A stretch of DNA of 64,000 nt from Sunxiuqinia indica (GCF_009847015.1 NZ_WVEM01000017.1:47969-111968), one strand, 5' to 3'. Shown: positions 55,518-63,824, numbered from the stretch's first letter. A program made the numbers and translations. The notes: generated from the letters alone by a model not told the origin.

Positions 55518-55547
55518 AAAAGCTATTTCATGAATTATTGCATCGGG
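55404..55547 (-). pseudogene. Remnant: C-terminus of an AraC-family regulator
   Basis: Read on the - strand, 47 codons stay open from 55547 down to a TAA at 55404-55406 and encode E-I-A-F-E-C-G-F-E-S-P, N-F-H-H-L-F-R-K-E and G-E-S-P-G-L-Y-R-K-Q, the second helix-turn-helix of an AraC regulator. It matches the end of the intact gene at 57708-58553 with several substitutions. A TAA (55548-55550) directly precedes it and no start or first helix-turn-helix is present. It is the truncated counterpart of the intact AraC gene. Confidence 0.85.
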
Positions 55548-55746
55548 TTATCGGTGGAATATGAACATCTAATTGAAATTTGAATTGAGAGGTAAAAATA
55601 ATATTATTAGATTTATGTATTGAGCAATATGACATAACCTGAGAGAACACTAGGTGGTGGGGTTTGATTCAATCAACAAATATTTTGGCGATTATTTGTG
55701 TCGGGAATAATTTAACGTGGCTTGAATACTAACTAAACTAAAACAA
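55548..55746. other. Intergenic stretch after the AraC remnant
   Basis: Together with the remnant this makes ~350 bases between the FAD oxidoreductase stop and the sulfatase start. I see no open frame of note, no tRNA-like fold and no strong hairpin. It must contain the sulfatase promoter if that gene is expressed independently. It has no counterpart at the matching position beyond 57821, where the intact AraC gene continues instead, so a rearrangement breakpoint lies near 55520-55550. Confidence 0.6.
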
Positions 55747-57192
55747 ATGAACCTAAAACGATTAAAACCTCCACGAATGTTACTTGTCTTGTATACAGTC
55801 GCTTTTTTTACAGGGATGAACCAATCGCAAGGCTCCAGTACTCAAAAACCTAATTTCGTTTTTATTATTGCCGATGATATTAGCTGGAATGATTTCGGGT
55901 GTTACGGAAATAAAGTTGTTAAAACACCCCATATCGATAAACTTGCCAGCGAAGGATTACTTTTCAATAATGCTTTTCTTACCGCCAGTTCCTGCAGTCC
56001 CAGTCGTTGCAGCATAATTTCGGGTAAATACCCGCATTCGAATGGTGCTGCGGAACTGCACACCGCATTACCCGAGTCCGAAATCCCTTTTCCTTTATTG
56101 TTAAAAGAAAACGGGTATTACACTGCTCATGCCGGCAAATGGCACATGGGAGAAGCAACACACCGGGCTTTTGATCGCTATACCGATGGAAACGGATATA
56201 ATAACGGCGATGGCGGTGAAGCGAACTGGGTGCGATTTATTAAAGAACGCCCTAAGGATAAACCCTTCTTTTTTTGGTTGGCATCGTACGATGCTCATCG
56301 TCCGTGGGGCGCCGATACTTTTAAAATAACACATGATCCTGCAAATATTGAAGTACAGGTATATTTCAATGATACCCCGGAAACGCGGCAGGACATAGCC
56401 TCGTATTACAACGAAATTGTCCGTTTTGATTATCATATTGGGCTGGTTGAGAAAGAATTACAAAAACAGGGAGTGCTGGAAAATACCGTTATTATTGTTA
56501 TGGCGGATAATGGCCGGCCGTTCCCGCGGTGTAAAACCCGGGTTTACGACAGTGGAATGAAAACACCTTTTGTGGTTTACTGGCCTGCGCAAATTGATAA
56601 AAAAGTAGGTCACACCGAAAGTCTGATTAGTGCCGTTGACATCGCACCTACGATTCTGGAAATCGCCGATGTTGCGGTTCCCAAAAAATACCAGGGAGTA
56701 AGTTTTCTGCCAATTCTGAAAAACCCGGAAGCAGAAGTCAGGCAGATGGTTTTTTCAGAACATAACTGGCATGATTATGAAGCACATGAACGAATGATGA
56801 GGACGAAAGACTTTCTTTACCTTTTTAATGCGCGACCAAATCTCAGTAATTGTGGTCCGGCCGACTCGAAAAGCTCACCAACACAAGCGTCGCTGAACGA
56901 ACTGCGCGACCTTGGCAGCTTAACACCGGCACAAGCTGATATTTTTGTTACGCCCCGTCCTGTTGAAGAACTCTTTGACCTTAACCTTGAAAAAGAACAA
57001 TTGCTAAATGTGGCTTCCCTAAGTCGTTATCATGAAAAACTGGTTGAAATGAGAGCTTTGTTAAAGAACTGGCAAAACGAAACCGGCGATACAACTCCTG
57101 AAAATTTAACCCCCGACTGGTTCGACCGTGAAACTGGAGAACGATTAAAAACAGAACAAATAAGAGGGACAATGCCCGGAACCGAAAACTAA
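55747..57192 (+). CDS. S1 family sulfatase, secreted (bracketed by the direct repeat)
   Basis: 481 residues; an N-terminal hydrophobic segment (~12-24, M-L-L-V-L-Y-T-V-A-F-F-T-G) serves as the signal. N-F-V-F-I-I-A-D-D-I-S-W-N-D-F-G-C-Y-G and signature C-S-P-S-R-C-S-I-I-S-G (Cys83) define an S1 sulfatase. A-D-N-G-R-P-F-P-R-C-K-T is the late metal/substrate motif seen in the heparan N-sulfatase-like (S1_8-type) group. By eye it is more GC-rich and uses more C-ending codons than the FAD gene beside it, in keeping with arrival by rearrangement. A metallophosphatase-like remnant follows 8 bases later. Confidence 0.9.
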   Translation: MNLKRLKPPRMLLVLYTVAFFTGMNQSQGSSTQKPNFVFIIADDISWNDFGCYGNKVVKTPHIDKLASEGLLFNNAFLTASSCSPSRCSIISGKYPHSNGAAELHTALPESEIPFPLLLKENGYYTAHAGKWHMGEATHRAFDRYTDGNGYNNGDGGEANWVRFIKERPKDKPFFFWLASYDAHRPWGADTFKITHDPANIEVQVYFNDTPETRQDIASYYNEIVRFDYHIGLVEKELQKQGVLENTVIIVMADNGRPFPRCKTRVYDSGMKTPFVVYWPAQIDKKVGHTESLISAVDIAPTILEIADVAVPKKYQGVSFLPILKNPEAEVRQMVFSEHNWHDYEAHERMMRTKDFLYLFNARPNLSNCGPADSKSSPTQASLNELRDLGSLTPAQADIFVTPRPVEELFDLNLEKEQLLNVASLSRYHEKLVEMRALLKNWQNETGDTTPENLTPDWFDRETGERLKTEQIRGTMPGTEN

Positions 57193-57200
57193 TTATACTT

Positions 57201-57340
57201 ATGAGAAAACCACATTTTGTAATATTGTTTTTTATGCCAGTACAAAAGACGAAAAGACAACTTTTCAATTTGATCATCTAAATGATCGTATATGGATCGG
57301 TGAGGATTTGTTAACCGTATTATTTCCCATTGGCCTTTGA
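57201..57340 (+). pseudogene. Remnant: 5' end of a secreted, possibly PhoD-like, protein gene (frameshifted)
   Basis: ATG 57201 begins M-R-K-P-H-F-V-I-L-F-F, a signal-peptide-like start that soon stops in its own frame. One frame shift, at a run of six T near 57228-57233, leads into Y-A-S-T-K-D-E-K-T-T-F-Q-F-D-H-L-N-D-R-I-W-I-G-E-D up to TGA at 57338-57340. The D-H-L-N-D-R-I-W-I-G-E-D stretch resembles the start of PhoD-like metallophosphatases as I recall them. Everything beyond ~47 codons is missing; the FAD oxidoreductase fragment begins 22 bases on. Confidence 0.45.
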
Positions 57341-57361
57341 TGGTCGGTTGGTTTAGTAGTG

Positions 57362-57700
57362 TATGCTATGGATTCACACAATGTTCAGCGCTATGTTGCA
57401 AGTGATGGATTTGTGAAAAATGAAGGGAACATAGAGGTCGGAGGATTTGGTCCCTACCCAATTGATTACCGTTCAAGTGTTCCTAAAAAAGATGAATGTA
57501 GTAATTTGCTTGTGCCTGTTTGTTTGAGTGCAACGCATATTGCTTTTGGATCTATCAGAATGGAGCCTGTTTTCATGGTGTTGGGACAGTCGGCAGCCAC
57601 AGCGGCTAGTTTGACAATTGACAATCAAGTGAATGTTCAGGAGGTTGAATATCGTCAGTTAAGAGAGAAATTGCTGGATTATAAACAGCGGCTCCAGTAG
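57362..57700 (+). pseudogene. Remnant: C-terminal 113 codons of the FAD oxidoreductase
   Basis: Carries the end of the protein encoded at 53738-55396 with only five amino-acid changes and the same stop position, but lacks the FAD-binding N-terminus. The first Met codon (57368) is internal to the original gene, with no start context. It cannot encode a working enzyme; it is the second half of the 460-bp direct repeat. Confidence 0.9.
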
Positions 57701-57821
57701 ACTAGATTTACTTGAACCCCAGTTGGACTGCGGTTGACTGTTTTCTGTAAAGTCCAGGCGACTCTCCTGTTTCTTTTCGAAAAAGGTGATGAAAATTACT
57801 GGGGCTTTCAAAGCCGCATTC
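57362..57821 (+). repeat. Direct repeat copy B (460 bp)
   Basis: Partner of 55058-55517 (offset 2304 bases, no indels, ~27 mismatches). In this copy the AraC gene is intact and the oxidoreductase truncated, the reverse of copy A. The pair could support excision of the 2.3 kb between them by homologous recombination, which would restore one complete oxidoreductase-AraC arrangement. Confidence 0.92.
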
Positions 57822-58553
57822 GAGTGCAATCTCAAGAATACTCATAGGGGTAGAAACCAATAAATATTTGGCATGAGCAATGCGATGTTTGTTTAGCCAG
57901 GTTGTGGGAGTAATTCCCATGTACTTTTTGAATGTGCGTGTCATGTGCTCTTGCGAACGACCGCAAAGTTCAACCAGTTTTTTAATTCCAGATTTCAGGT
58001 ATTCAGGATTTGTGGCTTCTTGCAATGCTTCTCGTAACCAATAGGGGGCTTCGTCGTGGAGAAGGGGGGTGCGGGAAGGGCGTAGTAACCTTAAAAGCCC
58101 ATAAAGGAAAAATTCTGCATCTAATTGATCATGGTATCCTTTCTCGATATGAGAGGTTAGTTCCAGGAAGGATTTTTGTTCCGTCTCCGTTAGTTCAATA
58201 CGAGCAGGCTCTGAATTTTTGTCTTCCCAGGCATCGAGTGGGAATTTGTATCTATCAATAAAAGACATAACAATGGAAGGTTCAATTGCAACATTGTAAA
58301 TTGAGAGAGCACTATTCGTATTCGCTTTAAGTCCATGGATATCTCTTGGCGATACAAAAATAAGATCTCCCGATTTTAAATGCATGTCCGTTTTTGTTAG
58401 TGTTTGTTTGCCAGATCCTTCGATGATGAAAGAGCATTCATGGAAATCGTGAGAGTGAAGTTGCCAATGTTCTGATTCACGAGCATAAAGTCTGGCGAGA
58501 TGAATCGATCCATTGGGGCAAATAGTTTTCCATTTCAAATTTTTCACAAGCAT
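57708..58553 (-). CDS. AraC-family transcriptional regulator
   Basis: About 281 residues from ATG 58553; a GTG at 58571 would add six residues but overlaps a TAACTTTG promoter-like motif on the - strand. N-terminal cupin sensor domain (~20-150; H-S-H-D-F-H-E-C-S-F-I-I-E-G and V-S-P-R-D-I-H-G) is followed by two helix-turn-helix motifs (~185-280), the second with I-A-L-E-C-G-F-E-S-P-S-N-F-H-H-L-F-R-K-E. It probably binds a sugar or a metabolite and controls the divergently transcribed glycyl radical pair starting 103 bases away and perhaps the oxidoreductase. Confidence 0.9.
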   Translation of the reverse strand: MLVKNLKWKTICPNGSIHLARLYARESEHWQLHSHDFHECSFIIEGSGKQTLTKTDMHLKSGDLIFVSPRDIHGLKANTNSALSIYNVAIEPSIVMSFIDRYKFPLDAWEDKNSEPARIELTETEQKSFLELTSHIEKGYHDQLDAEFFLYGLLRLLRPSRTPLLHDEAPYWLREALQEATNPEYLKSGIKKLVELCGRSQEHMTRTFKKYMGITPTTWLNKHRIAHAKYLLVSTPMSILEIALECGFESPSNFHHLFRKETGESPGLYRKQSTAVQLGFK

Positions 58554-58613
58554 AATATCAATATATAGCACAAAGTTATCATTTGCTTGAACTTAAAGTA
58601 TGTTTCGGTCGAG

Positions 58614-58621
58614 TATTTTTG
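58614..58621 (+). promoter_or_regulatory. Candidate -7 element for the glycyl radical operon
   Basis: TATTTTTG matches the Bacteroidota -7 consensus TAnnTTTG and lies 34 bases before the ATG at 58656, in the AraC/glycyl radical divergent gap. No convincing -33 TTTG is found at the usual distance, consistent with an activator-dependent promoter. On the other strand TAACTTTG (58571-58578) could serve the AraC gene. Confidence 0.35.
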
Positions 58622-58655
58622 TTTGGAAGACTAACGCAGATTTAAACATAGAAAA

Positions 58656-60884
58656 ATGGCAGTTTATAGAGACGTTGATGTTTTAGGCCTGGATTACGCC
58701 AAGAAGTTTACACAAGCATATAAAGCCGGATCAGCTCAGAATAAATATGTGCGTGAATCCTTGTGTGAAGATGTTCAGTTTCCGAGAGTGCTGGTTTCAC
58801 CTCGAAAGACGGATTTACTCTGTGGAAAAAGATTGTACCCGGAGGTGGGGTATTCTCCACAAGTTGGAGGAATGGGATTTTATTTTGACACGACGAGTTG
58901 GGATGGCGAAAACCCAGTAATAAAGTATTCTCAAACAGAATTGGAGGAATGGAAAGCCTTGAGGGAATTCTGGTCAAATGAAGCAACAGCAGCAAAATGT
59001 TTAAAGTCATTTTCTCCTGAAATAAGGGGAAGACTCCCTGGGGTGTACGACGGGGGTAAAAACTTAGATTATCCTGCTTACGCACTTTTTCGGATGTCGG
59101 GGTTGCAAGTCAATCTAAAGAAGTTAGGTAATATAGGAATTGGTGGCTTAGAGGAAGAAGTAACCTGCTTTCTCAATAACGCCAATGATCCAGAATCAGT
59201 CGCTTTCTTTCAAAGTGCACTTCATTCGGTTTTTCGAATAAAAAAATGCGTCGAATATTACATCGGCAAAGCCCAGGAGCTTCCTCCATCTCAGAAAACA
59301 GAAAAAATGCTTCGTGCCCTAAGCGGGATATTGTACCAAGCGCCTGCTACTTTTCATGAAGGCCTTCAGTTGGTTCTATTGGTTCAAACGATTGCCGGAG
59401 TCATCAATTTTGGTCGTCTTGATACGGTATTGGGACCTCTTTGGGAGAATGACCTTGCCACCGGCCGAATAAGTTGGGAGGAAGCGTTGGAGTTAATGGA
59501 GAATTTTTATACGATTATCGAAGAAGAAATTTGGCATTTTGACGGACGCATTGTCATCGGTGGAGTCGGAAGAGAAAACGAAGCGGCAGCTGATAAATTT
59601 GCAATGTTGGCCATGGAAACGACCGAACGATTAAGCCTTCCGATGCCCCAATTGACTTTGCGGTTTTACCAAGGCCAAAATGAAGAATTAATAAGTAAGG
59701 CTTATGACGTCATCGGACAAGGCAAAACATTTCCAATGCTCTACAATGATGATGTAAATGTTCCGGCTGTTGAAAAGGCTTTCAGGATTGACAGGCAAAC
59801 AGCCGAACAGTATATCCCTTTCGGGTGTGGCGAATATATGATAGAAAATCGTAGCTGCGGAACGCCGAATTTCATCATCAATCTGCAAATGTGTCTTGAA
59901 CTGGCAATGAATAACGGTCGAAGAATTCATGATCAGAAGCGATTGGCTCCTGACTACGGCGCAATAGCTAACTATCAAAATTTCGAACAGCTTTTGGGAG
60001 CATACGAAAAAACGGTGACTTATTTTCTTGAGGTTGGAGCTCTCGCTCAGTATCAGATTTATGAGGGGACCGGCAAGGAATGTCCTTTCTCGTTAATTAG
60101 TGTTTTATATGATAATTGTTTAGAAAAAGGGCGTTCAATATTTGATGGGGGAATTGAGTTCCTTGGTGGAACCAACGAAACTTATGGGAATAATAATACC
60201 GCGGATAGTCTGACAGCGATTGATGAGCTTGTTTACAGTCAAAGGAAATATTCGGCTGAGGAATTGCTAACAGCCTTGAAAGCTGATTGGCAAGGCTACG
60301 AAACGATGCAAAAAGCATTCAGGGAAGCTCCGAAATTTGGAAATGACAATGATACTGCCGACCGTATGCAGATGCGCGTCCATGATCATGTCTGTAACGA
60401 AACGCAGGGGTCAATAGTAGGGACAGGTCTTCATCATTTTTTGGTTGTAATTATAAACAACAATCACAATACACTCTGGGGAAGACAAACTTCTGCTTCG
60501 GCTGATGGACGAAATCATGGAGACCCCTTAGTTCCTGGTAATTCAGCTGCTGCGGGTAGTGATCGAAATGGATTAACGGCTCTTCTTAATTCGCAGGCAA
60601 AACCTGATCCGTCGATTCATGCTGGAGCAGTCCAGAATGTGAAGGTATCATCGGCTTTTCCAGCGAAAAATAAGGATTTGTATCGCGTGCTATTCAATAC
60701 TTATTTTTTACAAGGTGGTACGCAGATAATGATTACCACGACTAATCGCGATGATTTAATTGCAGCACTCGAAACACCCGAAAAGTATGCGAATCTTTTG
60801 GTACGGGTTGGTGGTTTTTCAGCGAGGTTTATTGACCTTGATCTAGCTACACAGATGGAAGTTATTTCTCGAACGGAGTATTAA
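58656..60884 (+). CDS. Glycyl radical enzyme (pyruvate formate-lyase-like), unassigned subtype
   Basis: 742 residues, no signal peptide, cytoplasmic. The glycyl radical loop is R-V-G-G-F-S-A-R-F (Gly720), close to the family R-V-x-G-Y/F. The thiyl cysteine is Cys391 in P-F-G-C-G-E-Y; the usual dehydratase/lyase motif G-C-V-E-P has become G-C-G-E-Y, and a second cysteine follows at 401 (R-S-C-G-T-P-N). There is no adjacent Cys-Cys pair, so this is not a pyruvate formate-lyase. It is slightly shorter than most diol dehydratase-like members (~780-850). A dehydratase or C-C/C-N lyase acting on a sugar-derived product, such as a diol from rhamnose, is plausible; hydroxyproline or another substrate is possible. 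It requires the activase that overlaps its stop. Confidence 0.88.
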   Translation: MAVYRDVDVLGLDYAKKFTQAYKAGSAQNKYVRESLCEDVQFPRVLVSPRKTDLLCGKRLYPEVGYSPQVGGMGFYFDTTSWDGENPVIKYSQTELEEWKALREFWSNEATAAKCLKSFSPEIRGRLPGVYDGGKNLDYPAYALFRMSGLQVNLKKLGNIGIGGLEEEVTCFLNNANDPESVAFFQSALHSVFRIKKCVEYYIGKAQELPPSQKTEKMLRALSGILYQAPATFHEGLQLVLLVQTIAGVINFGRLDTVLGPLWENDLATGRISWEEALELMENFYTIIEEEIWHFDGRIVIGGVGRENEAAADKFAMLAMETTERLSLPMPQLTLRFYQGQNEELISKAYDVIGQGKTFPMLYNDDVNVPAVEKAFRIDRQTAEQYIPFGCGEYMIENRSCGTPNFIINLQMCLELAMNNGRRIHDQKRLAPDYGAIANYQNFEQLLGAYEKTVTYFLEVGALAQYQIYEGTGKECPFSLISVLYDNCLEKGRSIFDGGIEFLGGTNETYGNNNTADSLTAIDELVYSQRKYSAEELLTALKADWQGYETMQKAFREAPKFGNDNDTADRMQMRVHDHVCNETQGSIVGTGLHHFLVVIINNNHNTLWGRQTSASADGRNHGDPLVPGNSAAAGSDRNGLTALLNSQAKPDPSIHAGAVQNVKVSSAFPAKNKDLYRVLFNTYFLQGGTQIMITTTNRDDLIAALETPEKYANLLVRVGGFSARFIDLDLATQMEVISRTEY

Positions 60885-61651
60885 TGTCTGATAACTTGAA
60901 AGGAATAATTTCAGATATACACCGAACGTCAGTAGTTGACGGGCCAGGAATTCGCACAGCTGTCTTTCTGCAGGGATGTCCTCTTAGATGTATTTGGTGC
61001 CATAATCCAGAAACTCAACAAATGAAAATAGGACAGTTTGGTAGCAGGGTTGTTGAACTGTCGGAAGTCGTCGCGGAGTGTAAGAAGGATCTGGCATATT
61101 ATAATGTGAGTGGAGGAGGAGTAACCATATCAGGAGGTGAGCCTTTGATGCAACCCTTATTTACGTTAAAGTTTTTACAGGAATTGAAAAAGGCGGGCAT
61201 TCACACTGCATTGGATACTTCGGGCTATGCATCGAGAACAATCGTAGAAAAGACGCTGCTTTTTACTGATCTGTATTTGTTTGATTATAAGGTTACAGAT
61301 CCTTTGTCTCATTCTGAATTAACAAAGAGACCGCTGAAAGGAATTCTGGATAATTTAGAGTTTCTATTAAAAAATAAAGCAAGTGTAATTCTTCGTTGTC
61401 CGTTAGTTCCAGGAGTAAATGATCAGGAAGAGCATCTGCAGGCAATTGCCGGAATGGGAAATAAATATCCTTCATTAGTTCAAGTCGATATATTACCCTG
61501 GCACTCGATGGGAAATGTGAAGTATATAAAACTTGGAAGAAAAGTTGACTCTCACCTCCCGAGAGGAAATGTGTCAAAACAAATGATTGATCACTATAGG
61601 GCTTTTTTTATTGAGCATGGTTGTAGTAAGGTCGTTGTAAGAGATAGATAA
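60884..61651 (+). CDS. Glycyl radical enzyme activating enzyme (radical SAM)
   Basis: 255 residues. G-P-G-I-R-T-A-V-F-L-Q-G-C-P-L-R-C-I-W-C-H-N-P-E gives the C-x3-C-x2-C [4Fe-4S] motif (Cys32, Cys36, Cys39); S-G-G-E-P-L and D-Y-K-V-T follow as usual for SAM binding. It generates the radical on Gly720 of the preceding enzyme. The short length shows that the ferredoxin-like insert with extra [4Fe-4S] clusters, present in most activases outside the PFL group, is absent. Its ATG overlaps the stop of the enzyme gene (TAATG, 60882-60886), ensuring coupled translation. Confidence 0.92.
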   Translation: MSDNLKGIISDIHRTSVVDGPGIRTAVFLQGCPLRCIWCHNPETQQMKIGQFGSRVVELSEVVAECKKDLAYYNVSGGGVTISGGEPLMQPLFTLKFLQELKKAGIHTALDTSGYASRTIVEKTLLFTDLYLFDYKVTDPLSHSELTKRPLKGILDNLEFLLKNKASVILRCPLVPGVNDQEEHLQAIAGMGNKYPSLVQVDILPWHSMGNVKYIKLGRKVDSHLPRGNVSKQMIDHYRAFFIEHGCSKVVVRDR

Positions 61652-62313
61652 GTGGTAGTTTGATTTTTCGGTACGATCATTTAGTGATGTTTGTGGCTTC
61701 TTAAAAAGTTTCGCGGGCGAAGCTGTTGCCCAAAAGATTGTATGATTTTTTTATCCCTAATTCTATTTTGCTTTCATGGGGAAAGTGCTTTAACTTGCCT
61801 GTAGTTAATATATTATTGTGTGTTTGAGATGTAAGGTTCTATGGGTTTTAGTGGTCTTGTAACCTTTTAAGATACAGTTCGAGGCAAAAATGCATTCAAA
61901 TGCAGTCATCCAGACAAATCAGGAAATCAAGGATAGGTTTTTAAAGAATAATATTGAAACAATTAGTCATGAGTATTTTTGTAGGTGCTAATAATTCTCG
62001 GATATCTACATCTAAAACTTCAGCAATTTTTTTAAGGCCGGGATAGAATGGTGTATTTGTCAGACAGTAAAATTATTGTGGTAGCCCGGATGGAAGTAGC
62101 ATCTACTAAATTGTTAACCGTATCATTTTTGACGTTTAGATCAACTTTAACGTCTGCTATTCTTTCTTATCGTCATTGATAGATTCCAAGAGGAACGATT
62201 AATTTATTGGTGACTTCGTCCAACAAGAAAACAGTATGAAAATCCCGATTTTGAAGCATAATTCGAATCTTATGAAAGTTTTTTTGATTATATGGTGTGG
62301 ATCCCAACGATTG
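61652..62313. other. 662-bp gene-free stretch with degenerate coding traces
   Basis: Lies between the activase (+) and paralogue 4 (-). No intact gene is visible. A short + strand open frame at 61891-61992 (33 codons) matches nothing I know. On the - strand, 61941-62072 reads as an XRE-regulator tail (own entry). From 62313 to 62173 a 46-codon open frame continues in phase straight after the stop of paralogue 4, ending with L-I-V-P-L-G-I-Y-Q. The + strand at 62174-62326 also gives a protein-like frame broken by two stops. I cannot tell which of these is real decayed coding sequence. Confidence 0.5.
61941..62072 (-). pseudogene. Remnant: C-terminal part of an XRE-type helix-turn-helix regulator
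   Basis: Forty-three codons on the - strand, closed upstream by a stop at 62073-62075, encode L-K-K-I-A-E-V-L-D-V-D-I-R-E-L-L-A-P-T-K, the usual final helix region of HTH_3/XRE proteins. No start codon or DNA-recognition helix is left. It suggests that a regulator, perhaps of a defence or mobile unit, once lay here. The match is short and from memory. Confidence 0.4.
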
Positions 62314-63786
62314 TTAATGGTAAATGATCAAAAATTGTGGAGTTTCTGTTAGCTTTAGATTTATTGTCTTTCCATTTATATCAGCATCTATTTTTTCACC
62401 ATTTTCATGCTTGTCTTTCGGAAGAACGGAATAGGCAGACGTTGGTTTAAACCCTAAATCGAGCTGATAAGCAGAGGTTGCGCCCGTGTCGTTGCTTGAG
62501 TTAGTTTCCCTGGTCCAGAGCACATAAATCTTTTCAGATTTATTTGAATTTTCAAATTCGAAGCAATAGTTTTCATTGGTACCTGATATTTCAGCAAAAG
62601 AAATAACCTTTTTAAAAATCGAAGAACCCAGAATATTTTGTGCCAGTACCTGGTAGTAGAACGAAGGTTTTCTTTTCTGAGCCAGTCGATTGTCAAAGAA
62701 ATAGCCGCTTGATGCATATTTAATGGTATCGTGGCTATTATGGTCCGAAGCCATATACATAAACGCTTTTTCAAATCCCATCTTTAATAAAATGAAGTAG
62801 GATCGGAGCAAATAATTGGCTTGTTGCTCAAAATCGATATAAGTGCATGAATGCTGTTTATTCTGGTCAATGTAGGTATCCCAACCAAACTCTGTCATCC
62901 AAAAAGGCATTCCCGGAATAGTTCGGTCCCTCCAGTTTAAAAGAGGAGTGAGCTTTTTTTCAAATCCGTATTTCTCGTTTTCGGGAGAATAACCATTAGT
63001 ATCATCAGTGCAATACATGTGAATATTGACCACGTCAAATGGTACTTTTCCATTGGAACTATCCAATATTTTTTGAAGATATACCGTATCCTTTTTTGCC
63101 AGACCTGCAAGAACATGTTTAGCATTAGGGTCTACTGTTTTTATGCCAAGTAAGGGATGCTTGGAATTTGTTTGTACGCCTGTGCCGTCGTGAACTGCAT
63201 TACAATATTTGGCGTAATGTTCCGCAGGCCATTTAGTTTCCCACCACCAGTAATCCGGTTCATTATCATCTTCATAATAGGTAATGTAATTAAGACCACT
63301 AAGTTTATCGGCCGTTTTTAGAAATGATGAATCAATTTTTTGAGATCCATATCGTGCGACCAGTTGGCTAACGAACTCAATTCTTTCCAGGTAATCGGTA
63401 GCTTTGGATCCGTCGCCCGAACTATTTGGAATATGATCCTCCTTACCTATCCATTCGGGAAGGTCTAAAACATCAATCAAAACATTCACTCCCAATTCGT
63501 TGCATTTTTCGATGAATTTTGTGTGGTGAGGCCAATTGTTCCCTTTTTGATCCTGCGTGAAATCATCCCATTTGAAATAGTCATTTGTACTTTCATAGTG
63601 AGCCCAATTGTGGTACTCCCGGATCCATTTCACACATTTAGACAAGTCTTCAAGGTAGTCTTGATCATAGGATGCTACATTGGTGTTTGCTCCCATAAAG
63701 TCAGACATTCGTATCGGTTTTGTTTTTTGAGCCAGGGAAAGATTTACGGACAGGTATGTTAAAATTATAAGGAGGAAAATTTTCAT
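62314..63786 (-). CDS. Clan GH-A-like TIM-barrel glycosidase, secreted (paralogue 4)
   Basis: About 490 residues from the - strand ATG at 63786, which begins the signal peptide (M-K-I-F-L-L-I-I-L-T-Y-L, cleaved near S-L-A-Q); the frame stays open to 63855 but without a signal. It shares with paralogues 2 and 3 the C-V-K-W-I-R-E-Y-H block, S-G-D-G-S-K, D-D-N-E-P-D-Y-W-W (acid/base Glu176) and M-T-E-F-G-W-D-T (nucleophile Glu299), 123 residues apart. It lacks a T9SS tail. It is the only paralogue on the - strand and is separated from the rest by the degenerate stretch, so it may belong to another transcription unit entering from the right. Confidence 0.75.
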   Translation of the reverse strand: MKIFLLIILTYLSVNLSLAQKTKPIRMSDFMGANTNVASYDQDYLEDLSKCVKWIREYHNWAHYESTNDYFKWDDFTQDQKGNNWPHHTKFIEKCNELGVNVLIDVLDLPEWIGKEDHIPNSSGDGSKATDYLERIEFVSQLVARYGSQKIDSSFLKTADKLSGLNYITYYEDDNEPDYWWWETKWPAEHYAKYCNAVHDGTGVQTNSKHPLLGIKTVDPNAKHVLAGLAKKDTVYLQKILDSSNGKVPFDVVNIHMYCTDDTNGYSPENEKYGFEKKLTPLLNWRDRTIPGMPFWMTEFGWDTYIDQNKQHSCTYIDFEQQANYLLRSYFILLKMGFEKAFMYMASDHNSHDTIKYASSGYFFDNRLAQKRKPSFYYQVLAQNILGSSIFKKVISFAEISGTNENYCFEFENSNKSEKIYVLWTRETNSSNDTGATSAYQLDLGFKPTSAYSVLPKDKHENGEKIDADINGKTINLKLTETPQFLIIYH

Positions 63787-63824
63787 GATTTTTTGGTGTA
63801 GGTTGGTGAATTGATAAATGAAAT

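Noticed and set aside
61891..61992. 33-codon + strand frame after the activase
   Set aside because: Short, no recognised motif, and overlaps the XRE-like remnant on the other strand; not enough support for a gene.
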